Positions 42,376 through 50,021 of a stretch of DNA of 50,021 bases are shown here, in pieces (position 1 is the stretch's first letter; each line of letters opens with the position of its first letter). The translations under genes and the position numbers were made by a program. This stretch comes from Actinomycetes bacterium (GTDB taxonomy: Bacteria; Actinomycetota; Acidimicrobiia; Acidimicrobiales; Ilumatobacteraceae). The stretch covers positions 1 through 50,021 of the forward strand of contig JANYDH010000018.1 of the NCBI GenBank assembly GCA_025359865.1, read 5' to 3'. The notes under the pieces are model-generated. The model was not told the origin of the DNA, did not search any database, and saw nothing but the letters and a program-made list of their open reading frames with translations.

Positions 42376-42753
42376 TCAGCTCTCGTCCCAAGCTTCGATG
42401 AGGAGCCATTCAGCGGGTCGGCAGGCATCGATCGTTGCCTGTTCGATAACAGTCTTGCCCGCCCAGGCCGGGGTGACAATGTCTTCGGCTTCCCTCTGCC
42501 AGAGCGCTCGAGCGAGCGGTGGGCCGCCGAGGATCACGGGGATCACGCCGTTCGCTCTGGCCGCGTAGCGCATCGGGTAGCCGTTGCCGCCGAAGCTGAC
42601 AGCGTTGCCTTCATGCACGAGGTGGTCGATCCAGTCCAGCCCTGCTACGTCGGCCTGCCAGACAGCGAGCCTCGCCCCGTCCTTCGCGTGTTTGCCAGGC
42701 CGACGGCTGCTGGGGCGGGCCTGGCGGGACACGGTGATGTGCCATCCCAGCAT
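42376..42753 (-). CDS. Unrecognised protein, second gene of a two-gene operon
   Basis: A 125-residue protein. The C-terminal 80 residues are well structured: WQADVAGLDWIDHLVHEGNAVSFGGNGYPMRYAARA, ILGGPPLARALWQREAEDIV, and AEWLLIEAWDES at the end, rich in Trp and acidic residues. I do not recognise the family. The upstream gene's stop overlaps its ATG as TGATG (42751-42755), so the pair is translationally coupled. Cytoplasmic; no signal peptide or membrane segment. It could be an immunity or antitoxin-like protein, but there is no motif to say so. Confidence 0.6.
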   Translation of the reverse strand: MLGWHITVSRQARPSSRRPGKHAKDGARLAVWQADVAGLDWIDHLVHEGNAVSFGGNGYPMRYAARANGVIPVILGGPPLARALWQREAEDIVTPAWAGKTVIEQATIDACRPAEWLLIEAWDES

Positions 42754-43115
42754 CAGTGCTCGGCATCCGTCGGCTCACACCAGGCGATACTCCTGGCGTG
42801 CATTGCAACGATCGTGCCGTCGACCCCGTTGGCGGGCCGACTGGGGCGGGAGGACGTGGCGATGATCACGTCTGCGAGCCAACTGGCGTCGACTCGGAGC
42901 GCGCCGATTCGTTCGAGTCGCGCCGGTGTCACCGGCGAGCCGGCCCCGAGGCTGGCGTCATCGTCGTCAACGAACGTGACGCCGGGCAGTTCGGCTGCGA
43001 CGTCGGTCTCGGCAAACACGCCACATTGGGAGTTCGAGAGCGCCCGCAGTCGCCGCAGGGTTTGGTCGACGAACCGCCGATTGACCTCGAGCACCCCCGA
43101 GGTCAATCGATCCAC
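42753..43115 (-). CDS. Unrecognised protein, first gene of a two-gene operon
   Basis: A 120-residue protein with GTG start (MDRLTSGVLEVNRRFVDQTLRRLRAL). It has an amphipathic N-terminal helix, a central acidic stretch (TFVDDDDASLG), then ARLERIGALRVDASWLADVIIATSSRPSRPANG and a Trp-Cys near the end. I know no family. Other starts (GTG at 43094) are possible and no ribosome site is present. Its stop is shared with the start of the next gene. Confidence 0.55.
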   Translation of the reverse strand: MDRLTSGVLEVNRRFVDQTLRRLRALSNSQCGVFAETDVAAELPGVTFVDDDDASLGAGSPVTPARLERIGALRVDASWLADVIIATSSRPSRPANGVDGTIVAMHARSIAWCEPTDAEH

Positions 43116-43573
43116 CGGACGTTGTCGTCGCTCGTCGTCATTGCGCTGATGCTCCCCGTTTCACGGTTCAGCGACAGCGTAGGTGAGGATCTCACCCATT
43201 CGCGCACGCGCCTCACTGGCATGCGTGGCGTCAGGCGCTGCCATTGCCAATCAGGCACATCACCTCCTGGACCGCTCCCACACGCCGACGAGATCGGGTC
43301 GTCATACCGCTTGGATGGCGCACATCACTCGGCGACGTGCCGGACCGACTGCGAGCGCTGGAGCCGGAACCCGCGATCTGTGCGGTTGCCCCTGTCCCCG
43401 AAGTGCCGAAGCGCCACGTTCCGACGGTGCGGGATTCGGTTACGGAGCGCGGTCACCGGCGGGTGGCCCGGCCGGTTCACCTGTGTCATCATGCCGGCGT
43501 TCTGGGGCACCCCAACGGCTTGGACGGGGTGGGGGTGGCAGACTGGGATGATGTGGTTGTCGGGGGGTGTGGG
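43116..43573. other. Gap between the unknown operon and the truncated cyclase
   Basis: About 460 bp of divergent promoter region. ORFs here are short and antisense to each other, and I see no homology. GGAGGTGAT at 43260-43270 (minus) is a strong ribosome-site look-alike, but only a nine-codon frame follows it. Confidence 0.4.
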
Positions 43574-43852
43574 GTGACGGTTCGTCCGTCGGGCACGGTG
43601 ACGTTTTTGTTCACTGATATTGAAGGGAGCACCCGCCGGTGGGAGGCTGATGCTGACGGGATGTGTGCCGCGTTGGCCGCGCATGATGAGGTGTTGCGGG
43701 TTGCGGTCGACGGGAACGGCGGGTGGTTGTTCAAGCACACCGGTGATGGTGTGTGCGCGGCGTTTCAGTCGGCGCGGGCTGCGGTGGATGCGGCGGTGGA
43801 TGCGGCGGTGGATGCGCAGCAGTTGTTGAACTGGTGGAGACCGATGTTCTGA
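43574..43852 (+). pseudogene. Class III adenylate/guanylate cyclase, truncated by a transposon
   Basis: GTG start, VTVRPSGTVTFLFTDIEGSTRRWEADADGM, then GGWLFKHTGDGVCAAFQSARAAVDAA. This is the first half of a class III cyclase domain; the FTDIEGST metal Asp and the second metal Asp in TGDG are present. At 43840/43841 the sequence switches to the end of the Tn554-like element and the frame stops 4 codons later. Relatives usually continue with the rest of the domain and often an ATPase module. Confidence 0.75.
43781..43816 (+). repeat. Three perfect 12-bp tandem repeats in the truncated cyclase
   Basis: GCGGTGGATGCG three times, encoding AVDA repeats, 24 bp before the transposon junction. Relatives have one such unit, so the array is a local expansion. 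Confidence 0.7.
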
Positions 43853-43903
43853 CCGTGTCGAATGCTGTGGGTTTTGTTCGGTTGGGTTGCGTCTGGTGAG
43901 CTT

Positions 43904-44889
43904 TCAGGTGGGTGCAGTATTGGTGGCGGTGAGGGCGGCGTAGTTCGCCCAGTCGCCTCCGGCGGCGTGGACCCAGTCGACGGCGGTGTTGATGGCTTTC
44001 TGCCAGTCACCGAGTTGTTGGGAGAGGCTGCCGTGCGCGTAGGGCTTGGTCCCGTCGGGGTTTTCTATCAGTCCAGGGAACAACCACGGGGATCCGTGCG
44101 GCCACATCGACAGGACATGGGCTTGTTGATCGCGGATCGCTGCGGTCGCTTTGGCGTTGATCGGGATCAGCTGCTCGATGCGGACTTTGGCGTTGTGGAA
44201 GCGCAGGCATACTTCGCCGACGCTGTCGGTGACGATCGGGTTGAAAGCCAACACCGACGCGTCGCCGCCTTTGATCCCGGTCTCCATCAACACGATCACG
44301 AGATGCCGGACGGTCGGGTTGCGCAGCCGGGCGAGGCTGGTGTCGGACTCGAGTTGGGCCATCACGAACTCGGGGATGAACTGCGGCAGGGTGTCCGGCG
44401 GGCGGCTGACCTCTTCTTCGTAGATGACTGCGTTGGCGGGCAGGCCGGGCAACGTGTGGTGACGGTGGCCCCACTCGAGGAACACCTTGGTGAACGTGAG
44501 GGTGTGCGATCTGGTGTTGACCGCCCAGGCAATGGACGCCATCCACGACAGGAACGACTCGAGCAACTGGCGGGTGATCCCGCCAGGGTCACGGACCTCG
44601 GGTCGTTCATCAAGGAACAGCGACCAACGGGCCAGCGCTTGGGCGCCGGCGTCGATCGTCGTGAACGAGTAACCGGCAGCAAGCCGGAACCGCGACCAGT
44701 CCTTGATCGCCTCACGCAACCAGCCTGATGGATCACACCGAAGTGGGCGAAGTTACGACACCGACGCGCCGCGATCCCCAGCACCACTGCGTCCCAGGTG
44801 TCCTTCGCATATTCGGCCTCGACCGCACCTCCGCCGATGAGCAGCTCCGGGCGAGCCTGAAGATGGCGGGCTGCGCCTGACGAGGTCAT
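43904..44889 (-). pseudogene. TnpB-like tyrosine recombinase, frameshifted and truncated
   Basis: ATG 44889 overlaps the TnpA-like stop (ATGA). The first 56 codons (MTSSGAARHLQARPELLI to FGVIHQ) are in one frame. From about 44725 (WLREAIKDWSRFRLAAGYSFTTID) the frame differs. The core-binding and early catalytic regions are present (METGIKGGDASVLAF; note Lys-Gly-Gly where ARG-type Arg is expected). After QLGDWQKAI the protein ends within 30 residues, so the HxxR and Tyr boxes are lost. Confidence 0.65.
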
Positions 44890-45995
44890 GACCCGACCTC
44901 AGGTTGATCCCATCCGCAGCGACGCAGCGCGGCGCGGACGTCGGCGACGTCGAGGTGCACGTAGGTCTGGCTGGTCGTTGTCGATGACCGATGGGTCAAC
45001 AGGCGGGCGACGACTTCGATCGCGACGCCGGAGCGGACCAGGTCGTGCACCGCTGCGTAGGTCATCGGCGACCCGCGCTGGCCGCACCACAAGTTGACGA
45101 ACACGTAGTCCGAATCGAGCTCCCCGTATTCGGCGTGCATGTAGTCCGAGTAGCAGCGCACCAGACCAGCCGTCACCGGCAGCCGCGCCGATGACCGCAG
45201 CTTCGCTCGAGCGCCGTTGGCGTTGTCCGCGCGAGGAACGATCGTCACTTCCTTGGCGCGGCTGACGAAATCGGCGTGGCGCAATCCGAGCGCTTGACCG
45301 ATACGCATCCGTCTCGGCCAGCAACGCCAACAAGAACCGGTCGCGAGCACGCTCGGGTGCGGCCAACACCGCGACGACCTGCTCGGCGGACAACGTTCGT
45401 GGCACCCGCACCGGGACCCGCAACTTGATCGGGCGTGTCGGCACAGGGCGACCCTTCGTGACGTGATGTAGGAACGGCTTGTAGGAACCACGACCGATCC
45501 GCCGCCACGCCACCAACCCGGCAGCGACCTCGACACCCAACCGGGCGTGATGCTCATAGAACCCGAACACGCCGCCAGATGACGGTTCACCGTCGCCGGT
45601 GCCCGTGCCGGCGTACCCGAGTCCAACACGACCACGTTCGCCGCAGGCGCCCGAAGCCAGCCGACGAACCTGGCGACATCATCAACACCGACCTCGGACC
45701 ACCCCACACCGCCACCGGCGAGGAACTCGAACCACAACTTCAAGCTCGTCGCGTACGCCCGCTGCGTGTTCGGCGATCGCTCCAACGCCGACTTGTACGC
45801 CAGATACGACTCGACCGGATCAACGACCGCACCATCACCACCGAGCAGTGTCCACGACACCCTCCCGATGCCCGGAAGCAACACCCGCTGCACGATCACC
45901 ACGAACCGATAGGGAACAGACGTTCGACAATACGCCAACCGCCCTGCTACATCGCGGACATCGGAGACGCGCTCCAGATAACGCGTCCACGACAC
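44886..45995 (-). pseudogene. TnpA-like tyrosine recombinase, two frameshifts and HxxR box deleted
   Basis: The N-terminal SAM-like domain is readable (VESYLAYKSALERSPNTQRAYATSLKLWFEFLAGGGVGW). Near 45570 the frame shifts to FGFYEHHARLGVEVAAGLVAWRRIGRGSYKPFLHHVTKG and TLSAEQVVAVLAAPERARDRFLLALLAE, then back near 45300 to MRIGQALGLRHADFV, which has the first catalytic Arg. After TYAAVHDLV the sequence jumps to RSGVAIEVVARLLTHRSSTTTSQTYVHLD, skipping about 25 residues that carry HMFRH in relatives. The nucleophile Tyr (TYVHLD) is present. The missing box sits between two LVR-like codons, as from a short-repeat deletion. Confidence 0.7.
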
Positions 45996-46157
45996 AGCCC
46001 AAAGCTCTGTCGACTACATCAATGACACCCCAAACCCAGCTCAAGATATGTGCCGTTCCGGGGCACCCCCTCAACCCAGGCAGGCGACCGCACTCAGCGT
46101 TCAAGTGGCCATCAGCGGGCAGGTCCAGATGCCCGCCAGTGGGCAGATTCACCTATC

Positions 46158-46189
46158 TGGCGCGTAGCGCTTCTTGGTAGCGGGAGTCC
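46158..46189. repeat. IS21 right terminal inverted repeat
   Basis: 32 bp; its reverse complement matches 48726-48757 except at 2 positions (GTAGCGC versus ACAGCGC on the outer side). Inner TGGTAGC copies follow at about 46198 and 46216. Confidence 0.85.
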
Positions 46190-46258
46190 AGGGACCTGGT
46201 AGCAACGTTCCGGGGAAGTGGTAGCGGCCCGGCCGTTGGTGGCCGGGCCGCCGTGGGG

Positions 46259-47029
46259 TTATTCCCAGTAGTCCTTGGCTGCTTGGGTGTGTTCGTGGCG
46301 GAGTCTGCGCATGTCGAGTTGGCCGAGGTTGATGGTTCTGGCGTTGTTGGCGAGCCGGTTGACGATGGAGTCGGCAGCGACACGGTCGGGGAGCTCAGCG
46401 ACCCAGTGCGCGGGTCCGGTCTGTGAGCCAATGACGGTCGGTAGCCGGTGTTCTCGATTGGCGAGGATCGCGAACAGATCGCTGGCCGCGTCGCTGTCGA
46501 TGCCGACGGTGAGGAAGTCATCGATGATCAACAGGTCTGTTTGGGAGAGTTCGTTCAACAGTGTCCGGTGGGCGATGCCGTCGTTGCGGGCGATGACGAG
46601 CCGGCGGGCGAGGTCGTCCATCCGGGCGTAAGTGACGGCGTGTCCGTTGTGGCAGGCGCTGATCCCGAGCGCGCACGCGAGATAGGTTTTGCCGCCTCCG
46701 GTCGGCGAGATGATCAGCAGGTTCATCGGGTCTGCGCGCCAGTCATGCGCGGCGTAACGGCGCATCCGGACAGCGGTGACCCCGCGTCCGTCGCGGTAGT
46801 CGATCTCCGCGACCGACGCGTCAGGGATCGCGAACCCGGCTTGGCGGATGAGTCTGTCGACCTTGTGGGCCCGGCGCAGCTCGAGCGCGTCGTCGACCGC
46901 GGTCAAGAACAACTGCTCGGGGGTGAGGGTGTCGTTGGCCTCATCGGCGATGAGTTCTTCGAACCGGGTCGCGACGTGGGTGACCCGCAGGGCCCGGAAC
47001 TTGTCGTAGTCGATGCTGGTGAACGTCAC
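46259..47029 (-). CDS. istB: IS21 helper ATPase IstB
   Basis: A 256-residue AAA+ ATPase related to DnaC that helps IstA choose and join the target. Walker A is SPTGGGKTYLACAL, Walker B LLIIDDF, and the tail RLANNARTINLGQLDMRRLRHEH is typical of IstB. GTG 47029 overlaps the istA stop as GTGA. The longer frame upstream is antisense to istA's end and not used. No disruption is seen, so it should be functional. Confidence 0.93.
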   Translation of the reverse strand: MTFTSIDYDKFRALRVTHVATRFEELIADEANDTLTPEQLFLTAVDDALELRRAHKVDRLIRQAGFAIPDASVAEIDYRDGRGVTAVRMRRYAAHDWRADPMNLLIISPTGGGKTYLACALGISACHNGHAVTYARMDDLARRLVIARNDGIAHRTLLNELSQTDLLIIDDFLTVGIDSDAASDLFAILANREHRLPTVIGSQTGPAHWVAELPDRVAADSIVNRLANNARTINLGQLDMRRLRHEHTQAAKDYWE

Positions 47030-48612
47030 TGGCCTGCCTCCTTGGCGCCGGTGGCGTAGTGGGAGATGTCGCGCACGAACACGTCCGGCCCGGCCGTGAC
47101 GTCGCCTCGACGTTTGCGGGTTGACGCGGCCGGGGTCACCGCTGCGGGTTTGTCGGCGTCGCTGCCGATGGCGGCCATGATCCGCTTGAGCGTCGTGTAG
47201 GACGCGTGCCCGCGACGGTTGATCAGTTCCTGGCAGGCCGCTTCCAGACACTCACGGTTGCGTTTGCCGAGCCCGTTCAAGATGTTCTGGCAGTCCAGGT
47301 AGCCCTGGGCTTCGATCTTGTGCCGGTCCAGGATCTCCTCGATGACCTCCACGGTCGCTGGGCCGAAGCTGCGCGCCCGGTCGGTGAACCAGCGCCTGGA
47401 CCACAGCCCGTCGACGTTGCGGTGCTGCGCCGGGACATGCTCGGCCAGAGTCGAGTATTGACCCTTGCGGCCCCGCAACCGCGGGTGCTCACAGACGATG
47501 TCGTGCCCGTCGAACACCGTCACCTTCGATGAGGTGAACCGCACCCGAAGTAGCCGCCCGGCCAGCTTGAAGGGGACCGAGTAACGCTGGTAGTCGGCCG
47601 TGACGTGATAGTTCCGGCCGGCCTTCAACTCTTTCCACGTCACTTCCTCAAACACGGTGTCGGGCAGCGGGGCGAGCAGGCAGGCTTCTTCGGCTTCGAA
47701 CCGTTCCCACCGGGTCGTGCCGTCAGCACGGCGAATGTCGCAGTTGATCTCGGTCACCCGCTCGGCGATCGCGTCGTTCAGCTCCGCCAAAGTCGTGAAC
47801 ACGTCGTCTTCGAGGTAGCCAATGACCCGCTTGTTCACCACGTTCACCGCGTTCTCGACCGCCGCCTTGTCGCGCGGCTTTCGCGATCTGGCCGGCACGA
47901 TCGCGGTGCCGTAATGATCAGCGAGCTGCTGATACCTGGCGTTCACGACACGCTCGACGTCGCCCTTGCGCGCCAGATGCGTCGACGTCGTTGGGTTGTC
48001 CGGAACAACAATCTGGCTCACCCCGCCATAGAACGCGAACGCGCGGACGTGCGCGTCCAGCCACGCCTCGCTGCGCATGTTCTCGAAAGCGCGGCAGAAC
48101 AACACCCCCGAGAACGGCAACACCGCGACGAACAACACCGCCCGACCAATCTCCCCAGTCACCGCGTCGACCAGATCGATCGTGTCGCCGGCCCAATCCA
48201 CCAACATCGCCCGGCCCGGCTCGTGATGAAGCGTCGCGACCAGATCATGCGTCCTCACATAGTCAGCGAACAACGCGCAGAACTGCGAGTACCCGTACTT
48301 CTTCCCCGGGTCCTTCGCGTCCGCGTAACGGCGCCACGCCAGCAGCAACGTGAAGTGCCGGTTCCGTTTCATCGACACCAGCACCCGCTTCAAGTCGGGC
48401 TGGTCGTACTCGTCCGACACCCGCCGCCGTCCGTCCGGGAACCACCCCGTCAACTCGGCATCGCTCACCGCCTCAGCCGAGGTGACATCGTGCTCGGTGA
48501 TCGCCTGCTTCACCCGCACCACCTCGCGATGCGAGCAACCCACCATCTCCACAACATCGCGGTAACTGTTCCCCTCGAGCAACAGCACCAAGATCCTTCG
48601 GTAGTCCACCAT
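47026..48612 (-). CDS. istA: IS21 transposase IstA
   Basis: A 528-residue DDE transposase starting MVDYRRILVLLLEGNSYRDVVEMVGCSHREVVRVK, which holds the N-terminal HTH. DDE residues are Asp in MLVDWAGDTIDLV, Asp in IVVPDNPT and Glu in DKAAVENAVNVV. The C-terminal beta-barrel and tail (YHVTADYQRYSVPFKLAGRLLRVRF, FDGHDIVCEHPRL) are full length. An ATG 11 codons upstream (48645) is also possible. Starts about 110 bp inside the left end. Confidence 0.93.
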   Translation of the reverse strand: MVDYRRILVLLLEGNSYRDVVEMVGCSHREVVRVKQAITEHDVTSAEAVSDAELTGWFPDGRRRVSDEYDQPDLKRVLVSMKRNRHFTLLLAWRRYADAKDPGKKYGYSQFCALFADYVRTHDLVATLHHEPGRAMLVDWAGDTIDLVDAVTGEIGRAVLFVAVLPFSGVLFCRAFENMRSEAWLDAHVRAFAFYGGVSQIVVPDNPTTSTHLARKGDVERVVNARYQQLADHYGTAIVPARSRKPRDKAAVENAVNVVNKRVIGYLEDDVFTTLAELNDAIAERVTEINCDIRRADGTTRWERFEAEEACLLAPLPDTVFEEVTWKELKAGRNYHVTADYQRYSVPFKLAGRLLRVRFTSSKVTVFDGHDIVCEHPRLRGRKGQYSTLAEHVPAQHRNVDGLWSRRWFTDRARSFGPATVEVIEEILDRHKIEAQGYLDCQNILNGLGKRNRECLEAACQELINRRGHASYTTLKRIMAAIGSDADKPAAVTPAASTRKRRGDVTAGPDVFVRDISHYATGAKEAGQ

Positions 48613-48725
48613 GAACTTCGCCTTCCAAACGAGAAATGGCGACACCCATGTGTCGCCACCCCTCAGCGAAGCATCACCCCACCCAGGCCGCTACCAACTC
48701 CTCAGAACTGCGCTACCACATTCCT

Positions 48726-48757
48726 GGACTCCCGCTACCAAGAAGCGCTGTGCGCCA
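48726..48757. repeat. IS21 left terminal inverted repeat
   Basis: 32 bp outer end; partner of 46158-46189. Inner copies of the CTACCA motif lie at about 48713 and 48690 going into the element. Confidence 0.85.
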
Positions 48758-49033
48758 CGATGTCTGATCCGGCGTATGCCGCCGGCGCTTCTTAGCTGTC
48801 ACGGTCCCGTGATTCTTCCTGCTCTCACGGGCACCACACTCGCACAACGCATGGACCACTACGAGGGTCTCAGCTCACCACCAGCGCTACCATGCCCTCG
48901 CGCGGTGACCATTAGAACTCGCCGGCGCCTCAATGCAAACTCTTCGATCCAAATTGTGAGGCCGCCCGAAATTGTGGCCTTCGCGTTGATTTGCACCTGC
49001 GAATTAGTTGCAATGGGAATTGGTAGACGACAG
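48758..49033. other. Junction between IS21 and the acyl-carrier-protein gene
   Basis: 276 bp without a supported gene. Base composition becomes less GC-rich from about 48930, continuing into the ACP gene, suggesting a different origin from the IS. Confidence 0.4.
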
Positions 49034-49270
49034 CTACTGAAGTTCTCGAATCCTCTGGCAAAGGTCGCCGACTGTTCGCATGTCTGCGAGCCGAAGGCCG
49101 GCGGACTCTGACAGGCTGAAATCATTCTCGATCATGATGCCCAGCTCGATTGCCGACACCGAATCGAGCAACCCGCTCTCCATTAGCCGTTCATTGCAGT
49201 CGCCGAGGAACCCGGTGACGAGCGCGACAACCCTCTCGCGAATCTCTGCGAGAGTCGCGTCTATGGACAT
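49034..49270 (-). CDS. Acyl carrier protein
   Basis: A 78-residue ACP: MSIDATLAEIRERVVALVTGFLGD, then LMESGLLDSVSAIELGIMIENDF. DSV holds the Ser that receives the 4'-phosphopantetheine arm. The sequence around it (GLLDSVSAIEL) is nearer to dedicated secondary-metabolism or specialised ACPs than to the housekeeping FabC type (DSLDxVEL). Its start overlaps the end of the KAS III-like gene by 10 bp, so it is translationally coupled and likely the direct partner of that enzyme. The gene is last in its operon on this side. Confidence 0.9.
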   Translation of the reverse strand: MSIDATLAEIRERVVALVTGFLGDCNERLMESGLLDSVSAIELGIMIENDFSLSESAGLRLADMRTVGDLCQRIRELQ

Positions 49271-50021
49271 TGCTCGCCCTCGGATCCGGACCAGATGGTT
49301 GGATCGAGGCCTTCACCCGCGACGGCAATGCCGAGTCCAGACCCCTTGCCCCTAAGCGCTATTGCCTTCGCAGCCGTGATGGATCGTGACGTTAGAATCG
49401 CTCGAGGGCCGACGGGACGCTTCACGACCTGGGCAATTCCGAGGCTGAGCAGGTAGTCCGCCGGACCAAGGTGTCCGAGATGTGGAATCGGAAACAAGGT
49501 CTTGTCGAGGTCGATGCCGAGGGCGGCAAGCGTCTCTAACTGCGGTGCCTGCTCCAGAGGTGAACATACGACGAAGTCAACGTCCTCGAAGTCGGCAGCT
49601 TCGTACAGCGCAGCAAAGTTGCGATGATCGGCCTCGTATCCGAACCTTTTCTCGTCAATGAGGTTGCGCATCGTTCGTTGATCGCTCCAGAGATGGAGAC
49701 CCTTGTCAAGCGCGGATTCGTCGAAGGGCACTGATGTACCACCAGCGACTGGTCCCATGACTCGATGTCGGGACAGATCGGGGAACGTTGACTCGGCGAA
49801 CGCGACGATCTCATTGGCTGCTTGCTCCGCAATGATTGCCGTGCAGGCGCCTGCCGCGTATACGACCTGTGCGGCGAATTCGGGTACCTGATCACTTTTG
49901 AGTACGTGATCAAAACGATCTGCGCAGCAAACTGCGACGGTGTGATGAGTGCCCGACTCCACCATGAGTTTCGCGATCCAGAGGGCGTCCACAACCCCTG
50001 CGCACCGGCTCGCGACGTCGA
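49261..50021 (-). CDS. KAS III-like (FabH-type) ketoacyl synthase, 5' partial at the window edge
   Basis: At least 252 residues are visible. RCAGVVDALWIAK just inside the edge holds the active Cys (RCAGV, like CSG in FabH). The second half has FPIPHLGHLGPADYLLSLG, with the catalytic His in IPH. The Asn of FabH (GNTS) is replaced by the GHLG that follows, a change seen in acyltransferase-like KAS III relatives, so the enzyme may transfer acyl groups rather than condense with malonyl-ACP. Ends by overlapping the ACP gene. The N-terminus lies outside the window, as presumably do further pathway genes. Confidence 0.8.
   Translation of the reverse strand, partial: DVASRCAGVVDALWIAKLMVESGTHHTVAVCCADRFDHVLKSDQVPEFAAQVVYAAGACTAIIAEQAANEIVAFAESTFPDLSRHRVMGPVAGGTSVPFDESALDKGLHLWSDQRTMRNLIDEKRFGYEADHRNFAALYEAADFEDVDFVVCSPLEQAPQLETLAALGIDLDKTLFPIPHLGHLGPADYLLSLGIAQVVKRPVGPRAILTSRSITAAKAIALRGKGSGLGIAVAGEGLDPTIWSGSEGEQCP

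Larger units (their letters stand above)
43841..45995 (-). mobile_element. Tn554-like element with two tyrosine recombinases, degraded
   Basis: The right end is placed at 43841 from the 126-bp match with 32625-32750. Two overlapping recombinase genes run leftward (TnpA-like then TnpB-like), the order found in Tn554-type transposons. The third gene (TnpC-like) is absent: only its region's tail (AGGDWANYAAL) may remain. The left end is not identified; it lies between 45995 and the IS21 end at 46158, if it survives. Confidence 0.6.
46158..48757 (-). mobile_element. IS21-family insertion sequence, apparently complete
   Basis: About 2.6 kb bounded by 32-bp inverted ends (46158-46189 and 48726-48757, differing at 2 positions) that read TGGCGC at the outside. 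Each end has three TGGTAGC-like motifs (inner ones follow within 70 bp), as expected for IstA-binding multiple repeats. istA and istB overlap by GTGA. I could not identify a matching target duplication. Confidence 0.85.

Noticed and set aside
46158-48757. Target-site duplication of the IS21 element
   Set aside because: The flanks of the ends (…CCTATC and CGATGT…) do not match, so no duplication is claimed.
48859-49125. 88-residue minus-strand ORF
   Set aside because: Overlaps the ACP 3' end in another frame and has no coding features.
49536-49994. 152-residue minus-strand ORF
   Set aside because: Alternative frame of the KAS III-like gene; the main frame has the catalytic motifs.

Overview
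The window reads as GC-rich actinobacterial DNA. Two F420-dependent luciferase-like (LLM) oxidoreductases, a mycothiol-type DinB remnant, a PPOX-type FMN protein, an MgtE-N/CBS plus DUF1003 pair and many leaderless starts (TANNNT, about 6 nt, then the start codon) point to Actinomycetota. An Acidimicrobiia or Ilumatobacter-like source is my guess by inference only. No rRNA, complete tRNA or CRISPR array was seen.

1-1.35 kb: the right end of an IS6-family element, with a frameshifted transposase, cuts into a maleylpyruvate-isomerase-like gene that also has an internal stop.

1.4-30.2 kb is mostly ordinary metabolic DNA. It holds LLM and molybdopterin oxidoreductases; the MgtE-N/CBS and DUF1003 pair; an alpha/beta hydrolase; a saccharopine-dehydrogenase-like protein with a tiny upstream partner; a branched-chain amino-acid type ABC module (fused LivH-LivM permease plus binding lipoprotein, no ATPases here); a PPOX protein; an APH-like kinase; and TetR. 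A tight operon at 14.8-20.8 kb (LLM, stand-alone phosphohistidine swivel protein, SDR, molybdopterin oxidoreductase, ABM monooxygenase) looks like a dedicated redox pathway. Next come PhyH, LysM lipoprotein, a GH5-like glycosidase, an MDR reductase, a CBS-citrate synthase fusion divergent from a broken HTH-citrate synthase, an MFS exporter divergent from an XRE-cupin regulator, and an SRPBCC protein.

30.3-38.7 kb is a decayed island. It starts near a 3' fragment of a tRNA-Arg gene with flanking direct repeats, which looks like an old attachment site. It holds three RelE copies or fragments, an intact Phd/RelE pair, an IS21 remnant, a 126-bp transposon end, an integrase C-terminus, HipBA, a duplicated antitoxin/PIN module (one copy deleted, one intact), a truncated AbiEii, and a retropepsin-like gene.

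38.9-48.8 kb holds a cyclase/ATPase regulator broken by one amber codon and one frameshift, an unrecognised two-gene operon, a cyclase cut by a Tn554-like two-recombinase element (itself inactivated), and an apparently intact IS21-family element.

49.0-50.0 kb: an acyl carrier protein and a KAS III-like synthase, translationally coupled, open what is probably a biosynthetic cluster continuing past the right edge.

Many genes carry single-base disruptions, so real decay and sequencing or assembly error both have to be considered.
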